From NCBI RefSeq assembly GCF_039540375.1, contig NZ_BAABEX010000029.1, positions 372,001-436,000 of the forward strand: 64,000 bases of DNA, in the 5' to 3' direction. The DNA comes from Acidovorax_G lacteus. Lineage in GTDB: Bacteria; Pseudomonadota; Gammaproteobacteria; Burkholderiales; Burkholderiaceae_C. The notes beneath the pieces are model-generated. The model worked only from the letters and a program-made list of their open reading frames with translations. It was not told the DNA's origin and ran no database searches. Shown here piece after piece: positions 44,069-52,324 of the stretch. The number at the start of each line of letters is the position of its first letter. Within the stretch, counting starts at the first letter, position 1. A program made the translations under genes and the position numbers.

Positions 44069-44515
44069 ATGAAGATCGACCTGAAAATCTTGGACCCTCG
44101 CATGCGCGAGCAACTGCCGGCCTATGCCACCCCGGGCAGTGCCGGGCTGGATCTGCGTGCCAGCCTGGACGCACCACTGACGCTCGCGCCCAACGCCTGG
44201 CAACTCGTGCCCACAGGCATTGCCATCTACCTGCGCGACCCGGGCTACGCGGCCATGATCCTGCCGCGCTCTGGTCTGGGCCACAAGCACGGCATCGTGC
44301 TGGGCAACCTGGTCGGTTTGATCGACAGCGACTACCAGGGGCAGCTCATGGTGAGCGCCTGGAACCGCAGTCCCACGCCCTATACGCTCCAACCACTGGA
44401 GCGCCTGGCGCAACTGGTCATCGTGCCGGTGGTGCAAGCGCAGTTCCAACTCGTCGACGAGTTTCCGCCCAGCGTGCGCGGAGAGGGCGGCTACGGGTCG
44501 ACCGGCACCGCCTGA
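44069..44515 (+). CDS. dut: dUTPase
   Basis: Deoxyuridine triphosphatase, 148 residues; keeps uracil out of DNA and feeds dTMP synthesis. All five motifs of trimeric dUTPases are visible: PGSAGLDLRA, PRSGLG, GLIDSDYQGQL, RLAQLVI and the C-terminal RGEGGYGSTGT. The GTG at 44066 immediately before the ATG is an alternative start. Follows the membrane protein gene by 47 bases. Confidence 0.97.
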   Translation: MKIDLKILDPRMREQLPAYATPGSAGLDLRASLDAPLTLAPNAWQLVPTGIAIYLRDPGYAAMILPRSGLGHKHGIVLGNLVGLIDSDYQGQLMVSAWNRSPTPYTLQPLERLAQLVIVPVVQAQFQLVDEFPPSVRGEGGYGSTGTA

Positions 44516-44680
44516 GCCGTGGCTGCACGCCGAGGCCGCAGGTCGGCGGGTGCGCAGCGGCATTGTCTGCGTTGGCCTACAGACACTGCGGGCACCTCGC
44601 GGGTGCGATAGGGGCGTCGCTCCGGCGAGGGCTCCCGCGGTCGGTGGGCCATGGTTGCGGCACAGACGCGAGGAGTTTCG

Positions 44681-45168
44681 ATGATGCAGCGATGGTTCTC
44701 TGGTGCCCTCGTGGTGGCCTTGGTCACCGGGCTGTCGGCCTGCGGTGGCGCTGGGCCGCGGGCCTATCCCCACGATCCCTATGCGGGGGCTGTGCACAGC
44801 CACCCTGGGCCGTCAATGGCGGTGGAATACGGGCGGGGGTGGCCCGCATCGACGCTTTGTATGGCCGCGCACCGGGCCAGACCTCGGGCGGAGGCGCCAT
44901 CCTTGGGGCGATCGTGGGCGGTCTGATCGGTAGCCAGATCGGCGGTGGCGCGGGCCGCACTGCGGCCACTGCTGTGGGCGTACTGGGCGGCGCCGCGGCA
45001 GGCAATGCCATCGAAGGCCGGCACAGCGGTGGGAGTTCCGTGCAGGGCTACCGCATGACCGTCGAGCTGGACCGGGGCGGTGTGCGGCTGCACGACGTGC
45101 CATCGCCAGGCAATCTGCGCCCGGGAGACCGCGTGCGGCTACAGGGCGGGCAAATCACTCGCAATTGA
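44681..45168 (+). pseudogene. Glycine-zipper outer-membrane lipoprotein gene, frameshifted
   Basis: The gene begins with a lipoprotein signal (MMQRWFSGALVVALVTGLSA then Cys) at ATG 44681 and continues in frame to about VEYGR. The rest, VARIDALYGRAPGQTSGG, GAILGAIVGGLIGSQIGG (a glycine-zipper 2TM motif of the SlyB/Pcp type) and a C-terminal domain with VQGYRMTVELDRGG, is in another frame. The two join if a five-G run at 44835-44839 is shortened by two bases. It is either a real inactivation, slippage at that run, or a sequencing error. Such lipoproteins help stabilise the outer membrane. Both halves look well conserved, so the change would be recent. Confidence 0.75.
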
Positions 45169-45219
45169 TCCTTACGCGTCCGGGTAGGGCAGTGCGGTCA
45201 GGTGTGGGCTGCGCTGCGT

Positions 45220-45744
45220 TCAGTGTAGAGAACCACTGCCCGGGGCCATCGGCTCGATGCGGAAAAAGCCCGTACCGGCAGAGCCGCGACCAATTTCTTC
45301 CTCGGTCGCCTCGCGCACCGCGCAGACTTTGAGCTGCAGCCGCAGTGCGATGCCCGCGAGCGGGTGGTTGCCATCCAGCACCACATGGTCGGGGTAAAGC
45401 TGCGCCACGGTGTAGAGCGCGTCGCGCGGCATGTCGTCGCGCACGCCGGCCGGCAAGGCAGTGCCTTCGAAGGTCATACCTTCTTCAATCTCGGCGGGGA
45501 ACAGATGGCGCGGCTCCAGGAACAGCAGTTGGTCTTTGAAGTCGCCAAACGCATCCTCGGGCTCCAGGTGCAGTTGCAGGCTCGCACCCACGCCATGGCC
45601 CTGCAAGGCTTGTTCAATCTTGGGGAGCAGATCGTCTCCGCCCACCAAAAACTCCACCGGCTCGTCGAGCACATCCAGTTCATCGCCTAGGGTGTCCTTG
45701 AGGACCCAGGTCAGTGCGACCACGCATTGTTGTGTGATTTCCAT
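45220..45744 (-). CDS. slyD: FKBP-type peptidyl-prolyl isomerase, SlyD type
   Basis: A 174-residue cytoplasmic prolyl isomerase/chaperone. The FKBP half has QQCVVALTWVLKDTLGDEL, VEFLVGGDDLLPKIEQALQG and HLEPEDAFGDFKDQLL. The inserted-flap segment follows, and VVLDGNHPLAGIALRLQLKV is the classic SlyD/FkpB motif. The His-rich metal-binding tail of E. coli SlyD is missing, so nickel delivery is unlikely. It diverges from the cupin gene with a 51-base gap. Confidence 0.92.
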   Translation of the reverse strand: MEITQQCVVALTWVLKDTLGDELDVLDEPVEFLVGGDDLLPKIEQALQGHGVGASLQLHLEPEDAFGDFKDQLLFLEPRHLFPAEIEEGMTFEGTALPAGVRDDMPRDALYTVAQLYPDHVVLDGNHPLAGIALRLQLKVCAVREATEEEIGRGSAGTGFFRIEPMAPGSGSLH

Positions 45745-45795
45745 AGGAGAATTGTCGCAGCTTGACCCTCTCGGCCCCTGGGGCTGCCCGTTTTC

Positions 45796-46938
45796 ATGGA
45801 CATTGATCTTCCGTTGGCCCTTCTGGGCGGCCTCACGCCTGCGCAGTTCATGCGCCGCCACTGGCATAAGAAACCCTTGCTGGTGCGCCAGGCCATCCCG
45901 AGCTTCCGGCCTCCGGTGCTGCGCTCGCAATTGTTCGAGCTGGCCAGCCGCGACGAGGTGGAGTCACGCCTCGTGCGGCAGGTCGACGGCGCATGGTCGC
46001 TGCGCCATGGGCCGTTTGCGCGGCGCGCATTGCCGGCCCTGTCGCGGCGCGAGTGGACCCTTCTGGTACAGGGCGTGGACTTGCACGACGATGCTGTGCA
46101 CGCGCTGATGCAGCAGTTCCGCTTCGTGCCCGAGGCGCGCCTGGACGACCTGATGATCAGCTACGCCACCGATGGAGGCGGCGTGGGGCCCCATTTCGAC
46201 AGCTACGACGTCTTTTTGCTGCAGGCGCATGGCCGCCGCCGCTGGCGTATCGGCCGTCAAAAGGATCTGAGCTTGCGCGACGGCATTCCGCTCAAGATCC
46301 TGGCGCAGTTCGAGCCCGAGGAAGAATTCGTGCTGGAGCCTGGCGACATGCTGTATCTGCCGCCGCGCTACGCCCACGACGGCATTGCCGAGGGCGAATG
46401 CATGACCTACTCGGTCGGCTTTCGGTCCCCGGCGCGGGCGGAGCTGGGGCGCGAACTGCTCGCGCGCCTGGCCGACGAGCCGGAAGATGCCGATGGTCCG
46501 CCCGTGGTGTACCGCGATCCACAGCAGGCTGCCGTGGCGCAGCCAGGTGCCATTCCAGCGGGCCTGCTCACGTTCGCACGCGAGGCGCTGCAGCGCGCGC
46601 TGGAGGAGCCCCAGGCGCTGGAGCGCGCGCTGGGCGAGTACCTGACCGAACCCAAACCCCAGGTCTGGTTCGAGCCCGGAGATGGCGGCATGATCGAAGC
46701 CATCGCGCTCGACCGTCGCACCCGCATGATGTACGACGACAAGCACATCTTCATCAATGGCGAAAGCTACCGGGCAGCCGGGCGCGACGCTGCCCTGATG
46801 CGCCAGCTGGCCGACACCCGCCGCCTGGAGCCGCGCGACCTCGCCCGCGCCAGCGACGATGCGCTGTCCCTGCTGTCGGCCTGGTGCGATGCCGGATGGG
46901 CGCACAGCCGGGCCTGGCGCAACGGAGAGCTGGCATGA
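45796..46938 (+). CDS. JmjC-type cupin, ribosomal protein hydroxylase (RoxA/YcfD family)
   Basis: Fe(II)/2-oxoglutarate oxygenase of 380 residues. In E. coli the family member RoxA hydroxylates an arginine of ribosomal protein L16. The N-terminal segment TPAQFMRRHWHKKPLLVRQA is the usual opening. The metal site is GGGVGPHFDSYDVFLLQAHG (His and Asp) with the second His in PPRYAHDGIA. A C-terminal domain with LAREALQ-like helices and a winged-helix-like end matches the long RoxA form. The next gene overlaps its stop by 4 bases. Confidence 0.9.
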   Translation: MDIDLPLALLGGLTPAQFMRRHWHKKPLLVRQAIPSFRPPVLRSQLFELASRDEVESRLVRQVDGAWSLRHGPFARRALPALSRREWTLLVQGVDLHDDAVHALMQQFRFVPEARLDDLMISYATDGGGVGPHFDSYDVFLLQAHGRRRWRIGRQKDLSLRDGIPLKILAQFEPEEEFVLEPGDMLYLPPRYAHDGIAEGECMTYSVGFRSPARAELGRELLARLADEPEDADGPPVVYRDPQQAAVAQPGAIPAGLLTFAREALQRALEEPQALERALGEYLTEPKPQVWFEPGDGGMIEAIALDRRTRMMYDDKHIFINGESYRAAGRDAALMRQLADTRRLEPRDLARASDDALSLLSAWCDAGWAHSRAWRNGELA

Positions 46939-47456
46939 CCACCGACCGGTCCCGGACAGCACCTGCCGCATTGGGGTTGCCCACAGGCCGGTTTGAGGGG
47001 CGTGTGGCCTTCCAGCAGCTGGTGCGCGATGCCCTGACCACGGCGGCTTCGGAAGGCTGGCGCGAAATCGTGCTGTGCGACGACGACTTCCACGATTGGC
47101 CGCTCGGCGAGCGGGTGGTGGCCGATGCGCTGAACGACTGGGCCGGCAGCGGCCGCCGCTTCACCATCATTGCCACGCAATACGACGAGATCGTGCGCCG
47201 CCATGCGCGCTTTGTGCAGTGGCGCCGCACCTGGGACCACATCATCACCTGCCGGCGCTGCCCCTCGGCCGACCGCAGCGATCTGCCCAGCGTGCTGTGG
47301 TCGCCCGGCTGGCTGATGCATCGCATCGATCCGGATCGATGCGTCGGGGTCAGCGGAACGGAGCCGGATCGGCGCGTGCTGATGCGCGAAACGCTGACCG
47401 AGTGGATTCAAAACCGCAGCAGTCCGGGTTTTCCTGCAACGACGCTGGGGTTGTGA
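46935..47456 (+). CDS. Unrecognised protein co-translated with the cupin hydroxylase
   Basis: A 173-residue soluble protein, not recognised. It has an alternating alpha/beta pattern: helix FQQLVRDALTTAASEGW, strand REIVLCDDDF, helix ERVVADALNDWAGSG, strand RRFTIIATQYDEI, then FVQWRRTWDHIITCRRC. There is no signal peptide, membrane helix or cofactor motif. The 4-base ATGA overlap with the cupin oxygenase gene implies a shared role, perhaps with the ribosome, but this is only context. Confidence 0.65.
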   Translation: MTTDRSRTAPAALGLPTGRFEGRVAFQQLVRDALTTAASEGWREIVLCDDDFHDWPLGERVVADALNDWAGSGRRFTIIATQYDEIVRRHARFVQWRRTWDHIITCRRCPSADRSDLPSVLWSPGWLMHRIDPDRCVGVSGTEPDRRVLMRETLTEWIQNRSSPGFPATTLGL

Positions 47457-47555
47457 AGGCCGCGGTCGTGCGGGTAAGTCCTCACAGGGCTTGCCCGTAA
47501 TCCCTGCGCGGTGTAAAGCCAATGTCAGTGTTAGTCAGTATTGACGAAATCTCCC

Positions 47556-47561
47556 TATAAT
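47556..47561 (+). promoter_or_regulatory. Perfect -10 box upstream of the Ala/Pro-rich lipoprotein
   Basis: TATAAT followed by a GC-rich discriminator (CGCGGGC), 119 bases before the start codon. TTGACG at 47541 is too close to pair with it; TTAGTC at 47531 is a poor -35 at 19 bases. The leader would be about 110 bases. Confidence 0.6.
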
Positions 47562-47680
47562 CGCGGGCTGCACCAAAATGGGTGCGCCCCCGTCGTCGGT
47601 GCGGTTTCGTACCGGCCTTTTGTGAGGCGAGGCGTACGGGGTTCTCCGGATTTCTGTCTTCCCCCTTTAGGAACCTTGAA

Positions 47681-47950
47681 ATGAACAAGTCGCTCGTTCT
47701 GGCCGCCCTGGTCGCTGCTGCTGCTCTCGCCGCCTGTGGCAAGAAGGAAGAACCCGCTCCGGCACCTGCTCCGGTGGCTGCTCCCGCACCCGCACCTGAG
47801 CCCGCACCCGCTCCGGCTGCTGCTCCCGCCGACGCTGCTGCCCCCGCTGCTGCTGCTCCTGCCGCCGACGCTTCGGCCGCTGCTGCTCCCGCCGACGCCG
47901 CCAAGGCCGCTGCCGACGCCGCTGCTGGTGCTGCTTCCGCCGCCAAGTAA
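47681..47950 (+). CDS. Small Ala/Pro-rich lipoprotein
   Basis: An 89-residue protein. The signal peptide MNKSLVLAALVAAAALAACG has a lipobox LAAC, with Cys19 as the acylation site, then KKEE. The rest is only Ala, Pro, Glu, Asp, Lys and a few Ser and Val. An Ala-Pro repeat region (about 24-58) is followed by an Ala/Asp/Lys helix-forming tail ending GAASAAK. Alanine codons are often GCT in a genome that prefers GCC or GCG, which may reflect high expression. It has its own -10 box and strong terminator. Function unknown; it could be an envelope spacer or an abundant Lpp-like protein. Confidence 0.8.
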   Translation: MNKSLVLAALVAAAALAACGKKEEPAPAPAPVAAPAPAPEPAPAPAAAPADAAAPAAAAPAADASAAAAPADAAKAAADAAAGAASAAK

Positions 47951-47997
47951 TCCGGCTTGACCTGGCCTGCGGACCCGCGCCGCGGCCTGTGGTCCAC

Positions 47998-48029
47998 AAA
48001 CCCCATGCCATTCGCATGGGGTTTTTTTA
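47998..48029 (+). terminator. Strong intrinsic terminator after the Ala/Pro-rich lipoprotein
   Basis: Eleven-bp stem AAACCCCATGC / GCATGGGGTTT, 5-base loop, followed by T-rich TTTT. Confidence 0.92.
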
Positions 48030-48102
48030 TGGCTGCTGTTTCGTGGTGTTCTGTTTCAGTCCAGGACGACCATCAAGGACGCTGTGCGAGAGCCGCACTC
48101 CA

Positions 48103-48138
48103 CAAAAGACAACGCCCCGCGCATGGGCAGGGCGTTGT
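48103..48138 (-). terminator. Terminator after bamC
   Basis: On the minus strand, ACAACGCCC / GGGCGTTGT with a 12-base loop, followed by CTTTTG, 39 bases after the bamC stop. Confidence 0.7.
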
Positions 48139-48176
48139 GTTGTGCAGCCCCTTTCGGAGCCTCACACCAAGGCGGC

Positions 48177-49268
48177 TTACTTCAGTTCGTCGGCGATCAC
48201 GCGCACGATACGCTCTGCATTGGCAGAGCTTTCGGGCGCACCGGCCTCGTTGAGAACCGACACGGTGGTCGCACTGCCCTGGCTACGCACCACGATGCGG
48301 TACTTGAGTGGCGGCTTTGCCGGTGCAGCGCTGCTGAACAGTTTGCCCAGGAAGCCCGGCTCCTTCTTCTGCGCGTCGGGGGCCACGTAGCGCACGAAGT
48401 ACACGCCTTCACTGCGGTTGCGGTCTTCCACGGTGAAGCCGGTGCGGTCCAGTGCCAGGCCCACGCGGCGCCACGCGCGGTCGAAGGCTTCTTCGAGCTG
48501 CACGGCTGGGGTGTTGCCCACATTGACCACGCGGGCGGCAGGCGCACGGGTGGCCGGCGCGGCAGCGACCGCTTTGGCCTGTTCCTCGCTCACACCGAGC
48601 TTGACCATCAGCCGACGCAGGAATTCGGTTTCGAGCTCGGGATCGTTGGCGCGCGGTTGCCAGACGGTGGTGTCCTTGGTGCTGCTGTTGTAGACCTCGA
48701 TCAGGCCGCGGTGGCTGATGTAGATGTCGGTGCCGCCGCTGGCATTGCGCTCCAGGCGTGTGCGAAAACGGTCGCGCTCACCTGTCGAATACACCGAGTC
48801 GATCAGCTTGCCCAGTGTGGAGCGGATGATGTCCTGGGGCAGCTTGGCGCGGTTTTCGGCCCAGTCGGTTTCCATGATGCCGAGGTTGGCCTGGTCCAGG
48901 TCGAGCGTGAAACCGTTTTGCAGCCAGAAGTCGCGCACCGGCTCCCAGAGTTGGTCGGCTGGGCGCGACACCACGAGCCAGCGCTGGTTGCCGTCGCGTT
49001 CGATACGCACATCTGACAGCGTGGCGGGCGCTGTGTTGGCTGTGCCCACCGGGCGCGCCGCCTGGCCCGCCTGCATGGCGGCGGCCGACACGCTGGTGCC
49101 CGGCACGGCGTAGCGGGTGTCGCGAGACAGTTGTGTCAGATCCGGCGGTACTTCGAGCGTGGAGCCCTTGGCGGCGCTCTTGTAGTCGATCTTGTCGCCT
49201 TCCAGGACGGAGCAGCCCGCCATGGCCAGGGCAAGGGCCAGAAGGCCCAGTCGTGCAGGGTGATTCAC
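48177..49268 (-). CDS. bamC: Outer membrane assembly lipoprotein BamC
   Basis: Lipoprotein subunit of the BAM complex that folds beta-barrel proteins into the outer membrane. The signal is RLGLLALALAMAG then Cys. The N-terminal segment GDKIDYKSAAKGSTLEVPPDL is the conserved BamC tail that wraps BamD. Two helix-grip domains follow (RWLVVSRPADQLWEPVRDFW, AFDRAWRRVGLALDRTGFTV). Length is 363 residues. GTG 49268 is chosen because GAGGA lies 8 bases upstream; an ATG at 49313 is possible. It follows dapA directly, as in many proteobacteria. Confidence 0.93.
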   Translation of the reverse strand: MNHPARLGLLALALAMAGCSVLEGDKIDYKSAAKGSTLEVPPDLTQLSRDTRYAVPGTSVSAAAMQAGQAARPVGTANTAPATLSDVRIERDGNQRWLVVSRPADQLWEPVRDFWLQNGFTLDLDQANLGIMETDWAENRAKLPQDIIRSTLGKLIDSVYSTGERDRFRTRLERNASGGTDIYISHRGLIEVYNSSTKDTTVWQPRANDPELETEFLRRLMVKLGVSEEQAKAVAAAPATRAPAARVVNVGNTPAVQLEEAFDRAWRRVGLALDRTGFTVEDRNRSEGVYFVRYVAPDAQKKEPGFLGKLFSSAAPAKPPLKYRIVVRSQGSATTVSVLNEAGAPESSANAERIVRVIADELK

Positions 49269-49322
49269 GCGGTTGTCCTCAGGTTGTTTCGCGGGCGTCG
49301 CAGTGGGAGCCACGGCGACGGG

Positions 49323-50219
49323 TCAGAGCAGGCCGGCGGCGCGAAGAGCGCCTTCCACCACGGGCTGGTTGGCGGCCGTGAGCGGCGTCATGGGCAGGCG
49401 CAGCGTACCGCCGCACAGGCCCATGCGCGCCAGCGCCCACTTCACGGGGATGGGGTTGGCCTCGACAAACAGGTGCTTGTGGACGGGCATCAGGCGCAGC
49501 TGGATCTCCATGGCGCGCTTGACATCGCCAGCGATGGCGGCCACGCACAGCTCGTGCATCAGGCGCGGCGCGACGTTGGCGGTGACGCTCACGTTGCCGT
49601 GGCCGCCGCAGAGCATCAGGGCCACGGCGGTCGGATCGTCGCCCGAGTAGATGCCAAAGCCCTTGGGCGCTTCGCGGATCAGCCACTGCGCGCGCTCGAT
49701 GTTGCCCGTGGCTTCCTTGATGCCGACGATGCCTGGAATCTGCGCCAGGCGCAGCACGGTGTCGTGCTGCATATCGGCCACCGAGCGGCCCGGCACGTTG
49801 TACAGAATGGTCGGCAGGTCGCCCACGGCCTCGGCAATCGCCTTGAAGTGCTGGTACTGGCCTTCCTGCGTGGGCTTGTTGTAGTAGGGCACCACCTGCA
49901 GTTGGCTGTCGGCCCCCACCTTCTTGGCGAAGCGGGCGAGTTCGATGGCCTCGGCCGTCGAGTTGGCGCCGCACCCCGCCATGATGGGCACGCGCTTGGC
50001 AGCCTGTTCCACGGCCACGCGGATGATCTCGCAGTGTTCTTCCACGTTCACCGTGGGCGATTCGCCCGTGGTGCCCACCACGCCGATGCAGTCGGTGCCC
50101 TCGGCAATGTGCCAGTCGATGAGTTTGCGCAGCGCGGGGTAGTCGACGCTGCCGTCCTCATGCATGGGCGTGACGAGGGCGACGATGCTGCCGGTCAGGG
50201 GGACGGAGTGAGAAGTCAT
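49323..50219 (-). CDS. dapA: 4-hydroxy-tetrahydrodipicolinate synthase
   Basis: First enzyme of the lysine/diaminopimelate branch, condensing pyruvate and aspartate semialdehyde. The 298-residue product has the family segments GVVGTTGESPTV, VVPYYNKPTQEGQYQHF (with the active-site Tyr), LYNVPGRSVADM and GIVGIKEATGN with the Schiff-base Lys. Upstream in the same orientation is a methyltransferase gene, with a hairpin between; downstream is bamC. Confidence 0.97.
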   Translation of the reverse strand: MTSHSVPLTGSIVALVTPMHEDGSVDYPALRKLIDWHIAEGTDCIGVVGTTGESPTVNVEEHCEIIRVAVEQAAKRVPIMAGCGANSTAEAIELARFAKKVGADSQLQVVPYYNKPTQEGQYQHFKAIAEAVGDLPTILYNVPGRSVADMQHDTVLRLAQIPGIVGIKEATGNIERAQWLIREAPKGFGIYSGDDPTAVALMLCGGHGNVSVTANVAPRLMHELCVAAIAGDVKRAMEIQLRLMPVHKHLFVEANPIPVKWALARMGLCGGTLRLPMTPLTAANQPVVEGALRAAGLL

Positions 50220-50241
50220 GTCCGCAGAAGAAAACGGTAAA

Positions 50242-50262
50242 CGGGCATTCTAACGATGCCCG
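50242..50262 (-). terminator. Hairpin overlapping the methyltransferase stop codon
   Basis: CGGGCAT / ATGCCCG, 7-bp stem with 7-base loop that includes the stop codon, followed on the minus strand by TTTACCGTTTTC. Weak as a terminator and only about 20 bases ahead of dapA. Confidence 0.4.
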
Positions 50263-50804
50263 GGCGCCAGAAGATGACGCGGCGGGGCGTCGGCGTGCGG
50301 TGTTTCCCGCACCGCGGCAACGCGCTGCACGAAGCGTGCGGGTGCATCAAGAAAGCCGTCTTCATACGCCACGATGCGCAGGCCTGCGCAGCGCTGCAGC
50401 AACTCCCCCGGCTGCAGCAGAAACTCGGGCCGCGCGGGGCGCCCCACGCTGGCCTGGCCATGGGCAAAGGTTTCGTACAGCAGCACGCCGCCCGGGGCCA
50501 GACTCTCCAGCAGCGTGGGCCACAACGGGCGCCACAGGTAGTTCGTGACCACCACCGCATCGAAGCGCCGGCCGGGCAGGGGCCAGGGGCCGTTTTCAAT
50601 GTCGGCGGCGATGCATTCGCCCGCCGCGCCGCAGGCGGCCAGGGCTTCAGGGTCGCGGTCCACCCCGGTCACGCGGTGGCCTTGCGCTGCCAGCCACTTC
50701 AGGTGTCGGCCTGCGCCGCAGGCCACATCGAGCACGGTGCCGCCTGGGGGCAGCAGATGGGCCCAGCGCTGCACCCAAGCCGATGGTGCTTCGGTTCCAT
50801 GCAT
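50250..50804 (-). CDS. SAM-dependent methyltransferase (class I, TehB-like)
   Basis: A 184-residue class I methyltransferase. Motif I is VLDVACGAGRHLKWLAAQGH, followed by VTGVDRDPEAL (motif post I), FDAVVVTNYLWRPLW (motif II) and LAPGGVLLYETF (motif III). The substrate is not evident; TehB- and TPMT-like members act on small molecules. The predicted start lies 6 bases from a copy of the palindromic repeat, and I see no ribosome site before it, so the repeat may have replaced the native leader. Confidence 0.85.
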   Translation of the reverse strand: MHGTEAPSAWVQRWAHLLPPGGTVLDVACGAGRHLKWLAAQGHRVTGVDRDPEALAACGAAGECIAADIENGPWPLPGRRFDAVVVTNYLWRPLWPTLLESLAPGGVLLYETFAHGQASVGRPARPEFLLQPGELLQRCAGLRIVAYEDGFLDAPARFVQRVAAVRETPHADAPPRHLLAPGHR

Positions 50805-50809
50805 GGTTT

Positions 50810-50857
50810 GCTATTAGATTGATAGCTGCTCGTGCTTGAATAATAAGCACAAGCAGC
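50810..50857 (-). repeat. Palindromic repeat at the methyltransferase 5' end
   Basis: Module 1 GCTATTAGATTGATAGC (50810-50826) and module 2 GCTGCTCGTGCTT / AAGCACAAGCAGC (50825-50837 and 50845-50857), with one mismatch in 13 bp and a 7-base loop. Very similar to the copy at 15061. It lies between the small membrane protein end and the methyltransferase start. Confidence 0.9.
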
Positions 50858-50893
50858 CGATATGGCACATATGCCGGGCGGGTGCCCCAAGGC

Positions 50894-51091
50894 TCAGAAG
50901 CAGGCCCAGACCTGATCCGCCAATTGCACCATGAAGCCAGGGGCGGTGTAGAGCCCGAACACCGCCAGGCAGGCAAGCACCGCCAGCAGGCCGCCGAGCC
51001 AGCGCCACCACAGGGCCGCGCGACCTGTGGCCGGGGTGACCAGCGCAGGCGCTGCAGGCGGCGGGGTCGTGGGGTTGTGCATGGTGCTCAA
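50894..51091 (-). CDS. Small membrane protein after the MFS transporter
   Basis: A 65-residue protein (or 62 from the second Met). A Pro/Ala-rich N-terminus (MHNPTTPPPAAPALVTP) leads to one long membrane helix (WWRWLGGLLAVLACLAVFGL) and the end GFMVQLADQVWACF. It starts 6 bases after the MFS stop on the same strand, so it is probably co-transcribed. Function unknown. Confidence 0.65.
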   Translation of the reverse strand: MSTMHNPTTPPPAAPALVTPATGRAALWWRWLGGLLAVLACLAVFGLYTAPGFMVQLADQVWACF

Positions 51092-51097
51092 TCGGGT

Positions 51098-52324
51098 TCA
51101 GGCGCGTGCGGGCTGCGCGGGGGCGCGCACGATAGCGCTTTCGCGGATGGGCAGGTTCACCAGCCCGGCCAGCACCCCCAGACCGATGGCGATGTACCAG
51201 ACCAGGTCGTAGCTGCCGGTCACGTCGTACAAATAGCCGCCCAGCCACACGCCCATGAAGCTGCCGATCTGGTGGCTGAAGAACACGAACCCGCCGAGCA
51301 TCGACAGATGCTGCACGCCAAAGATCTGCGCAATGGTGGCATTGGTGGGCGGCACGGTGGACAGCCACAGCGTGCCCATCACGGCCGAGAACACGTACAC
51401 CGACAGCGGCGACAGCGGCACCGACAGGAACACCGCAATGGCCACTGCCCGCGCGAAGTAGATGAAGGACAGGATGAAGCGCTTGGGCATGCGCTGGCCC
51501 AGCGAGCCTGCGATGTAGGTACCGAACACGTTGAACAGCCCGATCAGCGCGAGCGCATAGCTGGCCACCTGCGGCGACAGGCCCTGGTCCTTGAGATAAC
51601 TGGGCATGTGTACGCCGATGAACACCACCTGGAAGCCGCAGACGAAGTAGCCCGCCATCAGCAGCAGAAAGCTCGGGTAGCGCATGGCTTCGCCCACCGC
51701 CTGGGCGATGGTCTGTTCGCGGGGGGCGGCGGGCGCGCCGTTGCCAAAGCCCGGCTCGCGCAGACCGAAGGCCAGCGGCACGATGAGCAGCACCATGGCC
51801 GACAGGGCCAACAGCGCTTCCTTCCAGCCCAGGCTGGCGATCAGCCAGCCCTCCACCGGTACCATCAGAAACTGCCCGAACGAGCCGGCCGCGGCCGCCA
51901 CACCCATGGCCCAGGAGCGTTTTTCGGGCGCGATCTGCCGACCCAGCACGCCGTAGATCACGGCATACGTGGTGCCAGCCTGCGCTGCGCCGATCAGCAC
52001 CCCGGTGGTCAGCGCAAACATCAACGGCGTGGGCGACAGGGCCATGCCCGCCAGGCCCGCTGCATACAGCGCTGCACCGGCGATCAGCACGCGGAACGCG
52101 CCAAAGCGGTCGGCCGCCATGCCCGCGAAGATGCCGATGAAGCCCCAAGACAGGTTCTGGATGGCCACCGCCAGTGCAAAGGTCTGGCGCGTCCAGCCCA
52201 TCTCCTGGGTGATGGGCTGCAGCCACAGGCCGAAGCCATGCCGGATGCCCATGGACAGCGTGACGATGGCAGCGCCGCAGGCCAGCACCTGCAGCATGGA
52301 CAATTTCGGCGTATTGGTATGCAT
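51098..52324 (-). CDS. Major facilitator superfamily transporter
   Basis: A 408-residue MFS protein with 12 predicted helices. The motif between helices 2 and 3 reads GMAADRFGAFRVLIAG, a variant of the MFS motif A (G-x-x-x-D-R-x-G-R). The opening VLACGAAIVTLSMGIRHGFG, with GLWLQPITQEMGWTR, resembles the oxalate/formate- and nitrate-independent carriers of the monocarboxylate type. The substrate is unknown. It diverges from parE, 124 bases away. Confidence 0.88.
   Translation of the reverse strand: MHTNTPKLSMLQVLACGAAIVTLSMGIRHGFGLWLQPITQEMGWTRQTFALAVAIQNLSWGFIGIFAGMAADRFGAFRVLIAGAALYAAGLAGMALSPTPLMFALTTGVLIGAAQAGTTYAVIYGVLGRQIAPEKRSWAMGVAAAAGSFGQFLMVPVEGWLIASLGWKEALLALSAMVLLIVPLAFGLREPGFGNGAPAAPREQTIAQAVGEAMRYPSFLLLMAGYFVCGFQVVFIGVHMPSYLKDQGLSPQVASYALALIGLFNVFGTYIAGSLGQRMPKRFILSFIYFARAVAIAVFLSVPLSPLSVYVFSAVMGTLWLSTVPPTNATIAQIFGVQHLSMLGGFVFFSHQIGSFMGVWLGGYLYDVTGSYDLVWYIAIGLGVLAGLVNLPIRESAIVRAPAQPARA

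Noticed and set aside
47541..47561. TTGACG as the -35 box paired with TATAAT
   Set aside because: The gap is only 9 bases, too short for a sigma-70 promoter.
47740..47945. Short GCT/GCC and CCC repeats that could be read as a microsatellite or CRISPR-like array
   Set aside because: They code for the Ala/Pro-rich lipoprotein; there are no equal-length spacers and no direct repeat unit of CRISPR size.
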